NCBI RefSeq assembly: GCF_009827435.1
Contig: NZ_WTYM01000021.1
Span: forward strand, 62,001-126,000
Length of the DNA stretch: 64,000 nt
Source of the DNA: Croceibacterium salegens
Lineage (GTDB): Bacteria; Pseudomonadota; Alphaproteobacteria; Sphingomonadales; Sphingomonadaceae
Direction of reading: 5' to 3'
The notes beneath the pieces are model-generated. The model made no database searches. It saw only the letters and a program-made list of their open reading frames with translations, and was not told where the DNA came from. Positions 52,097 to 61,778 of the stretch are shown one piece after another. The position numbers were made by a program, and so were the translations under genes. Every line of letters begins with the position of its first letter. The first letter of the stretch is position 1.

Positions 52097-53800
52097 ATGA
52101 ATTCTCGAAGACTACTCTTGCTGGTCTTGTCGGCCTGCATGGTCTCGTCCTTGGCGGGCGCGGCCCGGGCGCAGAACGATCCGGCTGCCACGCTCTCCGC
52201 CACCACCGCATCTGAGACGGCCTGGCAGACCTCGCTGTTCGAACCGCCACCAGATGCCCTGCCCCCCTCGCATAGCGTGGACGGAAAGCTGCACATCGCC
52301 GCCGAACCGGCCGACAGGCTCGAGGTGCTCCTCGACAAGTTCGGGTTCGTTTCGATGGTGCCGCAGACCCGCGAGCTGCCGGGGGCGAACGTCACCCTCG
52401 TCTCGAGCGGCTTCGAGGTCATTCCTGTCGAGCGGGGCCCCATCGTCGCAGGGCATCCGGCGTGGGACTGGATCTTCGAACCGGGGCGGGCCTGGGACCT
52501 TCCCAGCCATCCCGGCACGACGTTTGTCGCGCTGCCGTTCTCGCTGATGGAGTACGACGCCAACTGCCTGCATAACGGGCTGGCGCTGTTCGCAGTCGGC
52601 GACAGTGGCGAAACGACGCAACTGGCCTACCAGGTCGGTTCGGAGACCTGCCCCTACTTCCAGTTCGACATGTGGGGGCTGACCGGGGCGAAATTCGAAC
52701 CCGGCCCAGTTGCGGCAAAGTCGCAGGTACTGGCGGCATACGAACGCGAGGTCGCCGCGCGCCTGCCGGTTCGTCCGATCTCGGACCTCGGTGCCATCGC
52801 CACCCGCTTCGCATCGCCCGACGATGTGAAGCCGGAGGCGCTGACGACATTCGGCTTCGTCCACGACGGCGTGCTCTACGCCGGAGCCTGCCCGACCCGG
52901 CATGGGCCCTATCCCTACTGTGACGTGCTCGACCTGCCGTCGTTTTCCTGGGCCAAGTCGATCGCCGGCGGGATCGGGCTGATGCGGCTCGAAGCGCTTT
53001 ATCCCGGGGCGAAGGACGCCTTGCTCGTCGATTACGTTCCCGAGTGCGCAAACGCAGGGTGGGAAGGCGTCACCTTCGAAAACCTGCTCGACATGGCGAC
53101 CGGGCATTACAATTCCGCCGAACCCGATATCGACGAGGACGCGCAGCCGACCACCGACTTCCTGATTGCGAAAACCCACGCGGCCCATGTCGACCTCGCC
53201 TGCCGCAACTATCCGCGGCAGGAAGCGCCGGGCATCCGGACCGTCTACCACACCAGCGACACCTACCTGCTGGGCACGGCCATGAACGCCTTCCTCAAGG
53301 CGCACCGCGGTGCTGATGCCGACTCCTACCGGGACCTCGTGGTGCCGCTGCTAGAAGAGTTGGGCGCAAGTCCGGTGATGATGGAGACGCGCCGTTCGAT
53401 CGACGCGGTCCGCCAGCCCTTCACGGGCTGGGGCCTCGTCCTGCACCGCAACGATGCCGCCCTTCTCGCCGGGTTCCTGCAGCGTGGGGGAACGATCGAC
53501 GGGAAGCCGATGCTCGACAAGACTATGCTGGCCGAAGCGATGCAGCAGGTCCCGGCGAACGCGGGATTGCCGATCTACAACGCCAACTGGCGCTACCAGC
53601 ACTCGCTGTGGGTCCGCAACGTGGGTAGCCAACTCGGCTGCGCGCACGACGTCTGGGTACCGTTCCTCTCAGGCGTCGGGGGCCTGAGCAACCTCATCCT
53701 GCCAAGCGGCGACGTCTATTTCCGCATCGGCGACGGATACGATTACAACTGGCTGGCGTCGGCCCTTGCGGCAAACGAGATCGCTTCGCTCTGCAATTAG
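52097..53800 (+). CDS. Secreted beta-lactamase-fold serine hydrolase
   Basis: The 567-residue protein has a signal peptide (LLLLVLSACMVSSLAGAARAQ) and a long N-terminal beta-rich domain (residues 30-275), followed by a serine-hydrolase-like domain. The SxxK candidate is SWAKSIAGGIGL (about 298-309), the Tyr motif is YHTSDTYLLG, and the later GVGGLSNLILPSGD segment could provide the third motif. The large N-terminal domain is unusual for the class. I chose the ATG at 52097 with GGGGGA upstream. It overlaps the convergent cupin-like gene by four bases at the 3' end. Confidence 0.78.
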   Translation: MNSRRLLLLVLSACMVSSLAGAARAQNDPAATLSATTASETAWQTSLFEPPPDALPPSHSVDGKLHIAAEPADRLEVLLDKFGFVSMVPQTRELPGANVTLVSSGFEVIPVERGPIVAGHPAWDWIFEPGRAWDLPSHPGTTFVALPFSLMEYDANCLHNGLALFAVGDSGETTQLAYQVGSETCPYFQFDMWGLTGAKFEPGPVAAKSQVLAAYEREVAARLPVRPISDLGAIATRFASPDDVKPEALTTFGFVHDGVLYAGACPTRHGPYPYCDVLDLPSFSWAKSIAGGIGLMRLEALYPGAKDALLVDYVPECANAGWEGVTFENLLDMATGHYNSAEPDIDEDAQPTTDFLIAKTHAAHVDLACRNYPRQEAPGIRTVYHTSDTYLLGTAMNAFLKAHRGADADSYRDLVVPLLEELGASPVMMETRRSIDAVRQPFTGWGLVLHRNDAALLAGFLQRGGTIDGKPMLDKTMLAEAMQQVPANAGLPIYNANWRYQHSLWVRNVGSQLGCAHDVWVPFLSGVGGLSNLILPSGDVYFRIGDGYDYNWLASALAANEIASLCN

Positions 53801-54462
53801 GCCGGCCCGCCGCACTGCCCAGCACGGCGTTCGTTTTCGCGGGCGAACATCGCCCTGATGGTGTCGCCGTCGGAGGGTTCGCGGGCCAGCGTCTCGGGGT
53901 TCCACTGGCTGCGCTCCGTGGCGAAGAAGTCGCCGTCGTAAATGTGGATGCCGCCGGTAAAGCGCTGGAGCGGGTTGGACACCGAATGGATCGCGTCGAC
54001 CGGCAGCGCGACCACGTCGCCTTCGAACAGGCAGGCGGCGCTGTGGGCCCTGAGGCCCTCGGGCTCGTCGCGCCAGAGGATGTTGTCCTCGCGGCCCGTG
54101 TAGATGCCGATCAGCGCGGCCATCTCGTGGTTGTGCGGCAGCAGGTTCATCTGCGGCGTCCAGTGCGCCGCGAAGATCGTCAGCGCGGGCGAGTGCAGCA
54201 GCACGTCGAACCCCGCGGAGGTCGGCTCACCCAGCCCATCGAGCACCGCGCGGTGATCGCTGACTGCTGCGGCGAGCACCTCCTGCACCGCCGCCATGCC
54301 GCCATCGCCATGGGCCGCCTGGCAGTCCTCAACGAACCGCTCGCGCTTGAATTTCCTCGCCTGGGGCACTGAGGCTCTCCCTTTTTCCGCGACCGCCAAG
54401 GCTGCCATGGCCGCACTGCCGGCGATGACGCTACGCCGCGTATATGCCACATTGGTCCGCAT
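53797..54462 (-). CDS. Cupin-type (double-stranded beta-helix) predicted metal-dependent protein with twin-arginine-like leader
   Basis: The 221-residue protein begins with a twin-arginine-like leader (YTRRSVIAGSAAMAALAVA) and carries a cupin core: LLPHNHEMAALIGIYTGREDN with His-x-His, a Glu strand (CLFEGDVVALPVDAIHSVSNP) and a second histidine. It resembles the COG5553-type beta-helix proteins that are relatives of cysteine dioxygenase. The reaction is unknown. Tat export would suit a metal-loaded enzyme. I chose the ATG at 54462; GTG at 54471 is possible. Confidence 0.75.
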   Translation of the reverse strand: MRTNVAYTRRSVIAGSAAMAALAVAEKGRASVPQARKFKRERFVEDCQAAHGDGGMAAVQEVLAAAVSDHRAVLDGLGEPTSAGFDVLLHSPALTIFAAHWTPQMNLLPHNHEMAALIGIYTGREDNILWRDEPEGLRAHSAACLFEGDVVALPVDAIHSVSNPLQRFTGGIHIYDGDFFATERSQWNPETLAREPSDGDTIRAMFARENERRAGQCGGPA

Positions 54463-54508
54463 CGGCTCCACCGATACCCGGCGAATGCGGCGATTTTGGA
54501 ACCCGGTA

Positions 54509-55117
54509 CTAGCCGACCCAGTTGGCGACGTCGGCGGCGACCTTGTTCGCCGCTTCGTTGAGAGCCGCCCCGACCGGTTCGGCCTTGGGCGATACGCCGT
54601 CCACGACCGCTTCGAATCGGCGCGTCTGCACGCGGCCGTCCTTGGTCACCAACACCGCGTCGAAGCGCACCACCGCTGCGCTGCGCGAGGCGTCGTAGTC
54701 CATCGCGTCGAGTGTGCCCGAGAGCCTCGAGGAGGCGCTGAACTGGAGGTCGGTGCCGCTGACCAGCAGGTGGTTGCCCCGCGCGCGCAGGGTGTCGGCG
54801 AGCACCCGTTCGAACAGCTGCGAAGGCTTTTCGACCCACTGCGCGTCCTGGAGGTAGGCAAGCGAGGATCCTCCGGTGACCACCGGCACGCGAAGGACGT
54901 CGAGCTTCTGCGGCGCGGCAATGTCGAGCACCGCCAGCGCCGTGGCCGCGGTGCCGCTGGATTCGCTGCCCGCCGCGGTCTGCTGGGTAGCGGTCAGGTT
55001 GAGCAGCGAGGGCGGCGGCTTGGAGCCGGTGCTGATGCACCCGCTCAGCGACAGTGCGATGAGCGGCAGGAGGGCCATCCCGGCCCGGCGGGAAAGGGTC
55101 ATCGCGTCTCGCCTCAT
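54509..55117 (-). CDS. ABC-type transport auxiliary lipoprotein (PqiC/MlaD-partner-like)
   Basis: The 202-residue lipoprotein (lipobox LSGC, Cys about 27) has the ABC_trans_aux domain: QKLDVLRVPVVTGGSSLAYLQDAQWVEKPSQLFERVL, an LLVSGTDLQF strand and a final helix AANKVAADVANWVG. Such proteins accompany MCE transporters as outer-membrane or periplasmic partners, as PqiC does with PqiAB. The start overlaps the MCE gene stop by four bases. Confidence 0.88.
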   Translation of the reverse strand: MRRDAMTLSRRAGMALLPLIALSLSGCISTGSKPPPSLLNLTATQQTAAGSESSGTAATALAVLDIAAPQKLDVLRVPVVTGGSSLAYLQDAQWVEKPSQLFERVLADTLRARGNHLLVSGTDLQFSASSRLSGTLDAMDYDASRSAAVVRFDAVLVTKDGRVQTRRFEAVVDGVSPKAEPVGAALNEAANKVAADVANWVG

Positions 55118-56052
55118 GGTTTGTAGTCCGGCAACTTCTGGCCGCCGAGCACGCTGCCCGCGCCGTTCGCCTGGATCGATTCGGTCATTTGCCGCAGCGC
55201 CGCGGTGGTTTTGCGCAGGTCGCGCAGGGCCGCCTCGGCGGCGGGCAGGGTGCTCGAAGAGACTTGCCGCGCGGCGGGCTGCACGTCGGCCATCGTCGCG
55301 TTGAGCGCGTCGGCCGCCTGGCGCGCGGAGACCAGCGTGCGGCGCAACTCCTGCATGGTCGAGGCGCCGTCGCGGTTGAGCAACTGGTTGGTGCTGGCCA
55401 GCGTCTGGTCGAATTGCGCCAGCGTGGAGGTCGCCTGCGCCAGCGCGGCGTCGAGGTCGGTCAGCACCTGGTTGATCTTCGGGCTGGCGTCGGCGAGCTG
55501 CGCGGTCATGCGGTCGGTATTGGCGAGGATACCCTTGATCGAGCGCTGGTTCTCGGCGTCGAGCAGGTCGGTCAGCCGCTCGGTCAGCGTCGAAAGGTTG
55601 TCGAGCAGCTGCGGCGCACCGGCAAGGATCGCCCCGAGGCCGCCGGCCTTGGGCTGGATTTCGGGCACCCCGTCCCGCCCCATGCGGGTAATCGGCGGCT
55701 GCCCGGCGCGTGCGCCGTCGAGCTGGATCGTCGAAACCCCGGTAAAGCTGCCCAGCACGGTGGCGGTGGTGCCCTGCAGGATCGGCACGTCATCCTTCAC
55801 GCTGATGCGCACCTGCACGAACTGCGGGTCCTTCTCCCACAGGTTCATGTCGTCGACCTTGCCCACCGGCACGCCGGCGAAGGTCACCGTGCTGCCTTCG
55901 GCGAGGCCTTCGACCGCCTGCGGGAAGAAGATGTCGTATTTCTTGCGGTCGCTGGTGCCCCAGCCCGCGATCCAGACGATGAACACGGCCAGCGCCGCGA
56001 GCAGCGCCAGGGTGACGATCCCGACCCAGACATGATTTGCGCGCGTTTCCAT
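55114..56052 (-). CDS. mlaD: MCE-domain lipid-transport protein, MlaD-like
   Basis: The 312-residue protein has an N-terminal helix (about residues 9-29, VGIVTLALLAALAVFIVWIAG), an MCE domain (YDIFFPQAVEGLAEGSTVTFAG to GVSTIQLDGA) and a long helical/coiled-coil C-terminus with repeated Leu/Ala heptads (about 140-300). It probably forms the periplasmic hexameric ring that carries phospholipid. It lies directly after the ATPase gene. Confidence 0.93.
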   Translation of the reverse strand: METRANHVWVGIVTLALLAALAVFIVWIAGWGTSDRKKYDIFFPQAVEGLAEGSTVTFAGVPVGKVDDMNLWEKDPQFVQVRISVKDDVPILQGTTATVLGSFTGVSTIQLDGARAGQPPITRMGRDGVPEIQPKAGGLGAILAGAPQLLDNLSTLTERLTDLLDAENQRSIKGILANTDRMTAQLADASPKINQVLTDLDAALAQATSTLAQFDQTLASTNQLLNRDGASTMQELRRTLVSARQAADALNATMADVQPAARQVSSSTLPAAEAALRDLRKTTAALRQMTESIQANGAGSVLGGQKLPDYKP

Positions 56053-56061
56053 CTGCCGACC

Positions 56062-56937
56062 CTAATCCCCTGTATTATCCTGCTTGTCCATGCTCCTGGC
56101 GCGCTCCCCGCTCTCCTGCGCGGCGCGGCCGCGCGGACCGTTGAAGTATTCCTGGATCCACGGGTGATCGCTTTCGAGCAGCTCGGGAATCGTTCCCACG
56201 GCGATGACCTTGTGGTCGGCGAGCACCGCTACGCGGTCGCAGATCGCGTAGAGCGTGTCGAGGTCGTGAGTGATGAGGAACACCGTCAGGCCCAGCGTAT
56301 CGGCCAGCTCGCGGGTCAGCTCGTCGAAGCGCGCGGCGCCGATCGGGTCGAGCCCGGCGGTCGGCTCGTCGAGGAACAACAGCTCGGGATCGAGCGCCAG
56401 CGCGCGAGCGAGCCCGGCGCGCTTCTTCATCCCGCCCGACAGCTCGGAGGGAAATTTCGCCGTCGCATCCTCGGGCAGGCCCGAGAGCACGACCTTGTAG
56501 CGCGCTATCTCGTGCATCAGTTCGGGATCGAGCTCGGGGTAGAACTGCTTGAGCGGAACTTCGACGTTTTCGCCCACGGTCAACGTCGAGAACAGCGCCC
56601 CGCCCTGGAACAGCACGCCCCAGCGGTTGCGCACGCCCACCGCCTCGTCGGGGTCGCCGTGGGTGATCTCGATGCCGAAAACCTCGATGTCGCCCTCGTC
56701 AGGAATCTGCAGGCCGATGATCGAGCGCATCAGCACCGACTTGCCGGTGCCCGAACCCCCGACAACGCCGAGGATTTCGCCGCGCCGCACCTTGAGGTCG
56801 AGATTGTCGTGCACGACCTGCTCGCCGAAAGTGTTGCGCAGGCCGGTGATGACCACCGGGAATTCGCCGTCGAATTCGGGCACGATGTCATCGCGCGCTT
56901 CGGCGATGACGTGGGCTTCGATTTCGTCCTCGCTCAT
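56062..56937 (-). CDS. mlaF: MCE/Mla-type ABC transporter ATP-binding protein
   Basis: The 291-residue ATPase has Walker A GVVGGSGTGKSVLMRS (about 58-73), the Q-loop WGVLFQGGALFS, signature LSGGMKKRAGLARA, Walker B LLFLDEPTAGLDP and the H-loop ITHDLDTLYA. The N-terminal 30 residues are acidic and extra. The MlaF-type signature LSGGMxKRxGLARA supports assignment to the lipid-import/export group. The ATG overlaps the permease stop by four bases. Confidence 0.93.
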   Translation of the reverse strand: MSEDEIEAHVIAEARDDIVPEFDGEFPVVITGLRNTFGEQVVHDNLDLKVRRGEILGVVGGSGTGKSVLMRSIIGLQIPDEGDIEVFGIEITHGDPDEAVGVRNRWGVLFQGGALFSTLTVGENVEVPLKQFYPELDPELMHEIARYKVVLSGLPEDATAKFPSELSGGMKKRAGLARALALDPELLFLDEPTAGLDPIGAARFDELTRELADTLGLTVFLITHDLDTLYAICDRVAVLADHKVIAVGTIPELLESDHPWIQEYFNGPRGRAAQESGERARSMDKQDNTGD

Positions 56938-58043
56938 GCCCAGCCGACCTCGGTGAAAAACACCGCGAAGAACGCGTCGAGCACGATGACCATGAAGATC
57001 GCCTGCACCACCGAGCGGGTGGTCCTGAGGCCGACTTCCTCGGAATTGCCCGAGACCTGCATGCCCTGGTAACAGCCGGTGACCGCCACGATCAGGCCGA
57101 ACACCGGCGCCTTGATGGTTCCGACCCAGACGTCGTAAAGCGGCACCACTTCCTTGATCCGCTCGAGAAAGGTGAGGAACGGGATGCCGAGCGTGAGGTC
57201 GGCGACGAAGGCGCCGCCGATGATCCCGAGCACGCTCGAATAGAAGCCGAGCAGCGGCATCATCACCACCAGCGCCAGCACCCGCGGCACCACCAGCGCC
57301 TCCATCGGCGATACGCCGATCGTGCGCATGGCGTCGATTTCCTCGGTCAGCTTCATCGTGCCGATCTGCGCCGCGAAGGCCGAGCCCGAACGGCCGGCGA
57401 TCATGATCGAGGTCATCAGCACACCGAGTTCGCGCAGGGTCAGGCGGCCGGTCAGGTTGATGGTGTAGATCTCCGCCCCGAACTGCCGCAGCTGCGCCGC
57501 GCCCTGCTGGGCGACGACAATGCCGATGAGGAAACTCATCAGCCCGATGATCGGCAGCGCGGTGACGCCGGTCAGCTCGAGCTGGCGGACGAAGGCCTTC
57601 ATGCGGAACTGCGACGGGTGGCGAATGAGGTAGCCGATCGAAGTAAACAGCGCGCCGACGAAGCCGAGCATGTGCCGCCCGCCGATGGCCATTTCGATCA
57701 CCAGCTTGCCGACGTGCTCGGGCACGCGGAATCTCAGCAGAGGGCGCCGGGGCTCGATGTCGGCGCTGCTCTCGGCTCCCTCGACCGCCTCGATCAGGCG
57801 CCTCGCCTTCTCGCTCGCCCCGGTAATCTCGGCTCCGCTGGCGCGGGAAAAGCGCAACACGGTCCACGCGCCGACGGTGTCGATATGGTCGACCTGCGAG
57901 AGGTCGATCTGGTCGACGCTGCCTTCGTGAACACGCAGCTTCTCGTCGAGCACGGCGATGCTGGCAATGAGCAGCGGGCCATGGAGCAGCAGCCTTGTGC
58001 CGCCATCGCCCTCCTCGATGGTGTAGTCCGCCCACTCGCGCAT
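56934..58043 (-). CDS. mlaE: MlaE-type permease with fused N-terminal STAS domain
   Basis: The 369-residue protein has a cytoplasmic N-terminal STAS-like domain (residues 1-100, with [20 protein letters not shown]) fused to the MlaE permease. The permease region includes [28 protein letters not shown], the [23 protein letters not shown] motif and [21 protein letters not shown]. In E. coli the STAS part is the separate MlaB, so this fusion combines MlaB and MlaE roles, as in other alphaproteobacteria. It is the first gene of the operon, divergent from valS. Confidence 0.94.
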   Translation of the reverse strand: MREWADYTIEEGDGGTRLLLHGPLLIASIAVLDEKLRVHEGSVDQIDLSQVDHIDTVGAWTVLRFSRASGAEITGASEKARRLIEAVEGAESSADIEPRRPLLRFRVPEHVGKLVIEMAIGGRHMLGFVGALFTSIGYLIRHPSQFRMKAFVRQLELTGVTALPIIGLMSFLIGIVVAQQGAAQLRQFGAEIYTINLTGRLTLRELGVLMTSIMIAGRSGSAFAAQIGTMKLTEEIDAMRTIGVSPMEALVVPRVLALVVMMPLLGFYSSVLGIIGGAFVADLTLGIPFLTFLERIKEVVPLYDVWVGTIKAPVFGLIVAVTGCYQGMQVSGNSEEVGLRTTRSVVQAIFMVIVLDAFFAVFFTEVGWA

Positions 58044-58156
58044 ATCGTGCTGCTATGCGGGCAAAAGCGGCAGGCGGCAAGCGGATGGCGGCGGCAATCG
58101 GGGGGCTACGCGCGCCTTGCACACCCTTTCCGCCGCTGGCAAAGGCGCACCCGCAT

Positions 58157-60847
58157 ATGACGACAGAGCTCGACAAGACTTTCGACCCCGCCGCGATCGA
58201 GGCGAAGTGGTATTCCCATTGGGAAGAGACCGGCCAGTTCCGGCCCGAGCGGCCGGACGCCGAGCCCTTCACGCTGGTCAACCCGCCGCCCAACGTCACG
58301 GGCAGCCTGCACATCGGCCACGCGCTCGACAACACGCTGCAGGACGTGGTCGTGCGCTACGAGCGGCTGCGCGGCAAGGACGCGCTGTGGGTGGTCGGTA
58401 CCGACCACGCCGGCATTGCCACGCAGATGGTAGTCGAGCGCGAACTGGAGAAATCGCAGGACAAGCGCACCAACTACTCGCGCGAGGACTTCGTCGCCAA
58501 GGTCTGGGAATGGAAGGCCGAGAGCGGCGGCACGATCACCCGCCAGCTGCGCCGCCTCGGCTGCTCGATGGACTGGAGCCGCGAGCAGTTCACGATGGAC
58601 CCGCACTTCACCCGCGCGGTGGTGAAGGTCTTCGTCGACCTCTACAACCAGGGCCTGATCTACCGCGACAAGCGGCTGGTGAACTGGGACGTCAAGCTGC
58701 GCACCGCGATCTCCGACCTCGAGGTCGAAACACACGAGGTCAAGGGCAGCTTCTGGCACTTCCGCTATCCGCTGGCCGACGGCGTCACCACCGCGGACGG
58801 CAAGGATTATCTCCACGTCGCCACCACCCGGCCCGAGACGATGCTGGCCGACATGGCGGTCGCCGTGCACCCGGCCGACGAGCGCTATGCCAGCGTCATC
58901 GGCAAGGAGATCGTCCTGCCGCTGACCGGCCGTCGCATCGCCGTCATCGCCGACGAGCACGCCGATCCCGAACTGGGCAGCGGTGTGGTGAAGATCACCC
59001 CGGGGCACGACTTCAACGACTTCGAGGTCGGCAAGCGCGCCGGCTTCGCGGCGGGCGAGATGCTCAACATGCTCGATGCCGACGGCAATGTCTGCCAGAC
59101 CTCCGACGGCTTGGTGCCGGCGGAATTCCTCGGCCTGCACCGCTTCCGCCGGGATGGCGTGGACGGTGCACGCGAGCTGGTGGTGCAGCGGCTCAAGGAA
59201 GCCGGCTTTCTCATCCCGCACGTCGACAAGGACGGCGAGGAGCACGACGCCGAGCCGCGCGTGATCGCCACCCCCTTCGGCGACCGCGGCGGCGTGGTGA
59301 TCGAACCCTGGCTGACCGACCAGTGGTACGTCGACGCCGAAACGCTCGCCAAGGGTCCGATCGAGGCGGTGAAGACCGGCAAGATCGAGATCGTCCCCAA
59401 GAGCTGGGAAAAGACCTTCTTCAACTGGATGGAGAACATCCAGCCGTGGTGCGTCAGCCGCCAGCTGTGGTGGGGGCACCGGATTCCCGCTTGGTACGAC
59501 GAGGAAGGCAACGTCTACGTCGCCGAGAGCGAGGAAGAGGCCTACGCGCAGGCCTGCGGCCATACGCTGACGCGCGACGAGGACGTCCTCGACACCTGGT
59601 TCTCCTCCGCGCTGTGGCCCTTCGCCACGCTCGGCTGGCCGGAGCAGAGCGAGCTGCTCGAACGCCATTACCCCAACGACCTGCTGATCTCCGGCTTCGA
59701 CATCCTGTTCTTCTGGGATGCGCGGATGATGATGATGGGGATGCACAACACCGGGCAGATCCCCTGGCCGCGACTCTACCTGCATGGCCTCGTGCGCGCG
59801 CCCGACGGGCAGAAGATGTCCAAGTCGAAAGGCAACGTGGTCGATCCGCTCGGCCTGATCGACAAATACGGCGCCGACGCGCTGCGCTTCTTCATGGCGG
59901 CGATGGAAAGCCAGGGCCGCGACATCAAGATGGACGAGAAGCGGGTCGAGGGATACCGCAACTTCGCGACAAAGCTCTGGAATGCCACGCGTTTCTGCCA
60001 GGCCAACGGCATCGGCGCCTCGCAGTCGGTCGCCGCGCCCGAGGCGACGCTGGCGGTCAACAAGTGGATCGTCGGCGAGGTCGTGGAAACCCTCGCCGAA
60101 CTCGACAAGGCGATGACCGACCTGCGCTTCGACGCCGCCGCCAACGCCGTCTACCACTTCGCGTGGGATACCTTCTGCGACTGGTATCTCGAACTCATCA
60201 AGGGCGCGATCGACGCGGAGACCAAGGCCGTCGCCGGGTGGGCGCTCGACCAGATCCTCGTCATGCTGCACCCGTTCATGCCCTTCATCACCGAAGAGCT
60301 GTGGCACGCACAGGGTGAGCGGCCCTACGACCTGATCGTGGCGAAGTGGCCGGAGCCCGAAGCGGCGGTCGACGCCGTGGCCAAGGCCGAGATCGACTGG
60401 CTGGTCGACCTCACCCGCTCTATCCGCACCGCGAAGAACGAACTCGGCATCGCGCCCGGCGCGAGGCTCGCGGCATGGCTGTCCGAGCCGACCGCACTGG
60501 CCCGCGCGGTGATGGCCGGCAACGCCGCCGCGCTCGAACGCCTCGCCCGCTTCTCCGCGATCAACATCGGCACGGCGCCGGAAGGTGCGGCAATGCAAGT
60601 CGGCGCGGGCAGCGACACCTTCGTCATTCCGCTCGGTGGGATTATCGACATCGAGGCCGAGAAGGCCCGTCTCGCCAAGGCGCTCGAGGCCTCGCGGAAG
60701 GAAGCGAAGTCGCTCGAAGGTCGGCTGTCCAACGCCAACTTCGTCGAGCGGGCCAAGCCCGAGGCGGTCGAGAAGGCGCGCGCCGACCACGCCCACCACA
60801 CCGCCGAGGCGCAGCGGCTCGAAGCGGCACTGACGCGGCTGGGATAA
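58157..60847 (+). CDS. valS: Valyl-tRNA synthetase
   Basis: The 896-residue class I synthetase has the HIGH signature [16 protein letters not shown] (about 40-55), the editing CP1 domain (about 190-330, with [19 protein letters not shown]), the KMSKS signature [15 protein letters not shown] (about 550) and a C-terminal anticodon-binding and coiled-coil tail ending [10 protein letters not shown] chose the ATG at 58157, where the family N-terminus [11 protein letters not shown] begins. It is divergent from the Mla operon. Confidence 0.97.
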   Translation: MTTELDKTFDPAAIEAKWYSHWEETGQFRPERPDAEPFTLVNPPPNVTGSLHIGHALDNTLQDVVVRYERLRGKDALWVVGTDHAGIATQMVVERELEKSQDKRTNYSREDFVAKVWEWKAESGGTITRQLRRLGCSMDWSREQFTMDPHFTRAVVKVFVDLYNQGLIYRDKRLVNWDVKLRTAISDLEVETHEVKGSFWHFRYPLADGVTTADGKDYLHVATTRPETMLADMAVAVHPADERYASVIGKEIVLPLTGRRIAVIADEHADPELGSGVVKITPGHDFNDFEVGKRAGFAAGEMLNMLDADGNVCQTSDGLVPAEFLGLHRFRRDGVDGARELVVQRLKEAGFLIPHVDKDGEEHDAEPRVIATPFGDRGGVVIEPWLTDQWYVDAETLAKGPIEAVKTGKIEIVPKSWEKTFFNWMENIQPWCVSRQLWWGHRIPAWYDEEGNVYVAESEEEAYAQACGHTLTRDEDVLDTWFSSALWPFATLGWPEQSELLERHYPNDLLISGFDILFFWDARMMMMGMHNTGQIPWPRLYLHGLVRAPDGQKMSKSKGNVVDPLGLIDKYGADALRFFMAAMESQGRDIKMDEKRVEGYRNFATKLWNATRFCQANGIGASQSVAAPEATLAVNKWIVGEVVETLAELDKAMTDLRFDAAANAVYHFAWDTFCDWYLELIKGAIDAETKAVAGWALDQILVMLHPFMPFITEELWHAQGERPYDLIVAKWPEPEAAVDAVAKAEIDWLVDLTRSIRTAKNELGIAPGARLAAWLSEPTALARAVMAGNAAALERLARFSAINIGTAPEGAAMQVGAGSDTFVIPLGGIIDIEAEKARLAKALEASRKEAKSLEGRLSNANFVERAKPEAVEKARADHAHHTAEAQRLEAALTRLG

Positions 60848-60870
60848 TTCCTCCCCCGGCGGGGGAGGAA
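60848..60870. repeat. Perfect inverted repeat just after valS
   Basis: TTCCTCCCCC (60848-60857) and GGGGGAGGAA (60861-60870) form a perfect 10-bp stem with a three-base loop, overlapping the bases right after the valS stop. It is followed by A residues, not T, on the plus strand, so it is not a standard intrinsic terminator for valS. It may still slow polymerase. Confidence 0.6.
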
Positions 60871-60883
60871 AAAACTTTCCTAC

Positions 60884-60985
60884 AGGGTGATGTTTCTGAC
60901 AAGCGGGGCCGATGACCGCGCTTTCGCCCCTGTCCAGCACCCCGCAAGGTGACACTTCTTGCCGCAAGGTGACGGTTTCGGAGTT
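60884..60985 (+). repeat. Iteron-like direct repeats between valS and queE
   Basis: The exact 12-mer CCGCAAGGTGAC occurs at 60942-60953 and 60962-60973, a 20-bp period (about two helical turns). A degenerate relative AGGGTGATGTTTCTGAC starts at 60884; the aligned core is AAGGTGAYRBTTYY. A GACAC...GTGTC inverted pair follows around 61003-61020. The segment could be a protein-binding array or a remnant of a repeated mobile element. No transposase is present. Confidence 0.5.
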
Positions 60986-61042
60986 TTGCCCCAGGACACT
61001 GTCAGATGTGTCAACTGCGTGTGAGCTTTTCGCGGTGCGGCG

Positions 61043-61777
61043 ATGGGCCTGATCCTTGCCACCGACGATACCGGTGAGGCGGAAATCTTTGCCTCGCTGC
61101 AGGGCGAAGGCCCCTCGCAGGGCAAGCCTTGCGCCTTCATCCGGCTGAGCCGCTGCAACCTCGCCTGCGTGTGGTGCGACACGCCCTACACCTGGCATTT
61201 CGAGGGCGACAACCGGCCGCACCGGGGCGGCGAGACGTATGACCGCAAGGCCAACCAGGTCTCGCTGACGCCCGAAGAGGCCGCCGCGCGGATCGCCGCG
61301 CTCGGCCAGCCGCGCCTCGTCGTGACGGGGGGTGAGCCATTGTTGCAGGCCCCGGCGCTGGCGAAGCTGCTGGCGCTGCTCCCCGACGTGCGCGTCGAAA
61401 TCGAGACCAACGGCACCGTCGCCCCGACGCCCGCGCTCGACGCGCTCGTCGCGCAGTACAACGTCAGCCCCAAGCTCGCCCATTCCGGCAACCCGGCCGA
61501 CCTCGCCCTGCCGCCCGAGCGCCTCACAGCATGGGCCGCCGAGCCGCGCGCGGCTCTCAAGTTCGTCGTCGCCGCACCAGAAGATGTCGAAGAAGTACTG
61601 GCGCTCGCCGATCGCTTTGCCATCCAGCGCGAGCGGGTCTGGCTGATGGCGGAAGGCACCGATGCGGCCACGCTCGACGGGCGTGAGCGCTGGCTCGGGC
61701 CGCTGTGTATCGAACACGGCTTCGCGATGAGCGACCGCCAGCACATCCGCCTGTTCGGCGACACGCGTGGGACCTGA
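61043..61777 (+). CDS. queE: 7-carboxy-7-deazaguanine synthase
   Basis: The 244-residue radical-SAM enzyme of queuosine/7-deazaguanine synthesis converts carboxytetrahydropterin to 7-carboxy-7-deazaguanine. The cluster motif is SRCNLACVWCDTPYTWHF, with CxxxCxxC at about residues 38-45. The GE-type motif is VVTGGEPLLQAP, and the substrate region NVSPKLAHSGNP is typical. Other queuosine genes are not in the window. The start has no clear ribosome site; the repeat array lies directly upstream. Confidence 0.94.
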   Translation: MGLILATDDTGEAEIFASLQGEGPSQGKPCAFIRLSRCNLACVWCDTPYTWHFEGDNRPHRGGETYDRKANQVSLTPEEAAARIAALGQPRLVVTGGEPLLQAPALAKLLALLPDVRVEIETNGTVAPTPALDALVAQYNVSPKLAHSGNPADLALPPERLTAWAAEPRAALKFVVAAPEDVEEVLALADRFAIQRERVWLMAEGTDAATLDGRERWLGPLCIEHGFAMSDRQHIRLFGDTRGT

Positions 61778-61778
61778 A

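Noticed and set aside
56934-58043. STAS-permease fusion as a novel architecture
   Set aside because: The fusion of an MlaB-like domain to MlaE is known in other alphaproteobacteria.
60880-61182. A 100-codon minus-strand frame in the valS-queE gap
   Set aside because: It runs antisense into queE, has low-complexity composition and no ribosome site; the repeats better explain this gap.
58106-61744. A 1212-codon open frame on the minus strand opposite valS and queE
   Set aside because: It is the antisense of a high-GC coding sequence whose third positions are G/C, which removes stop codons in the opposite frame. It has no domain, no start context and low-complexity Arg/Val/Asp composition.
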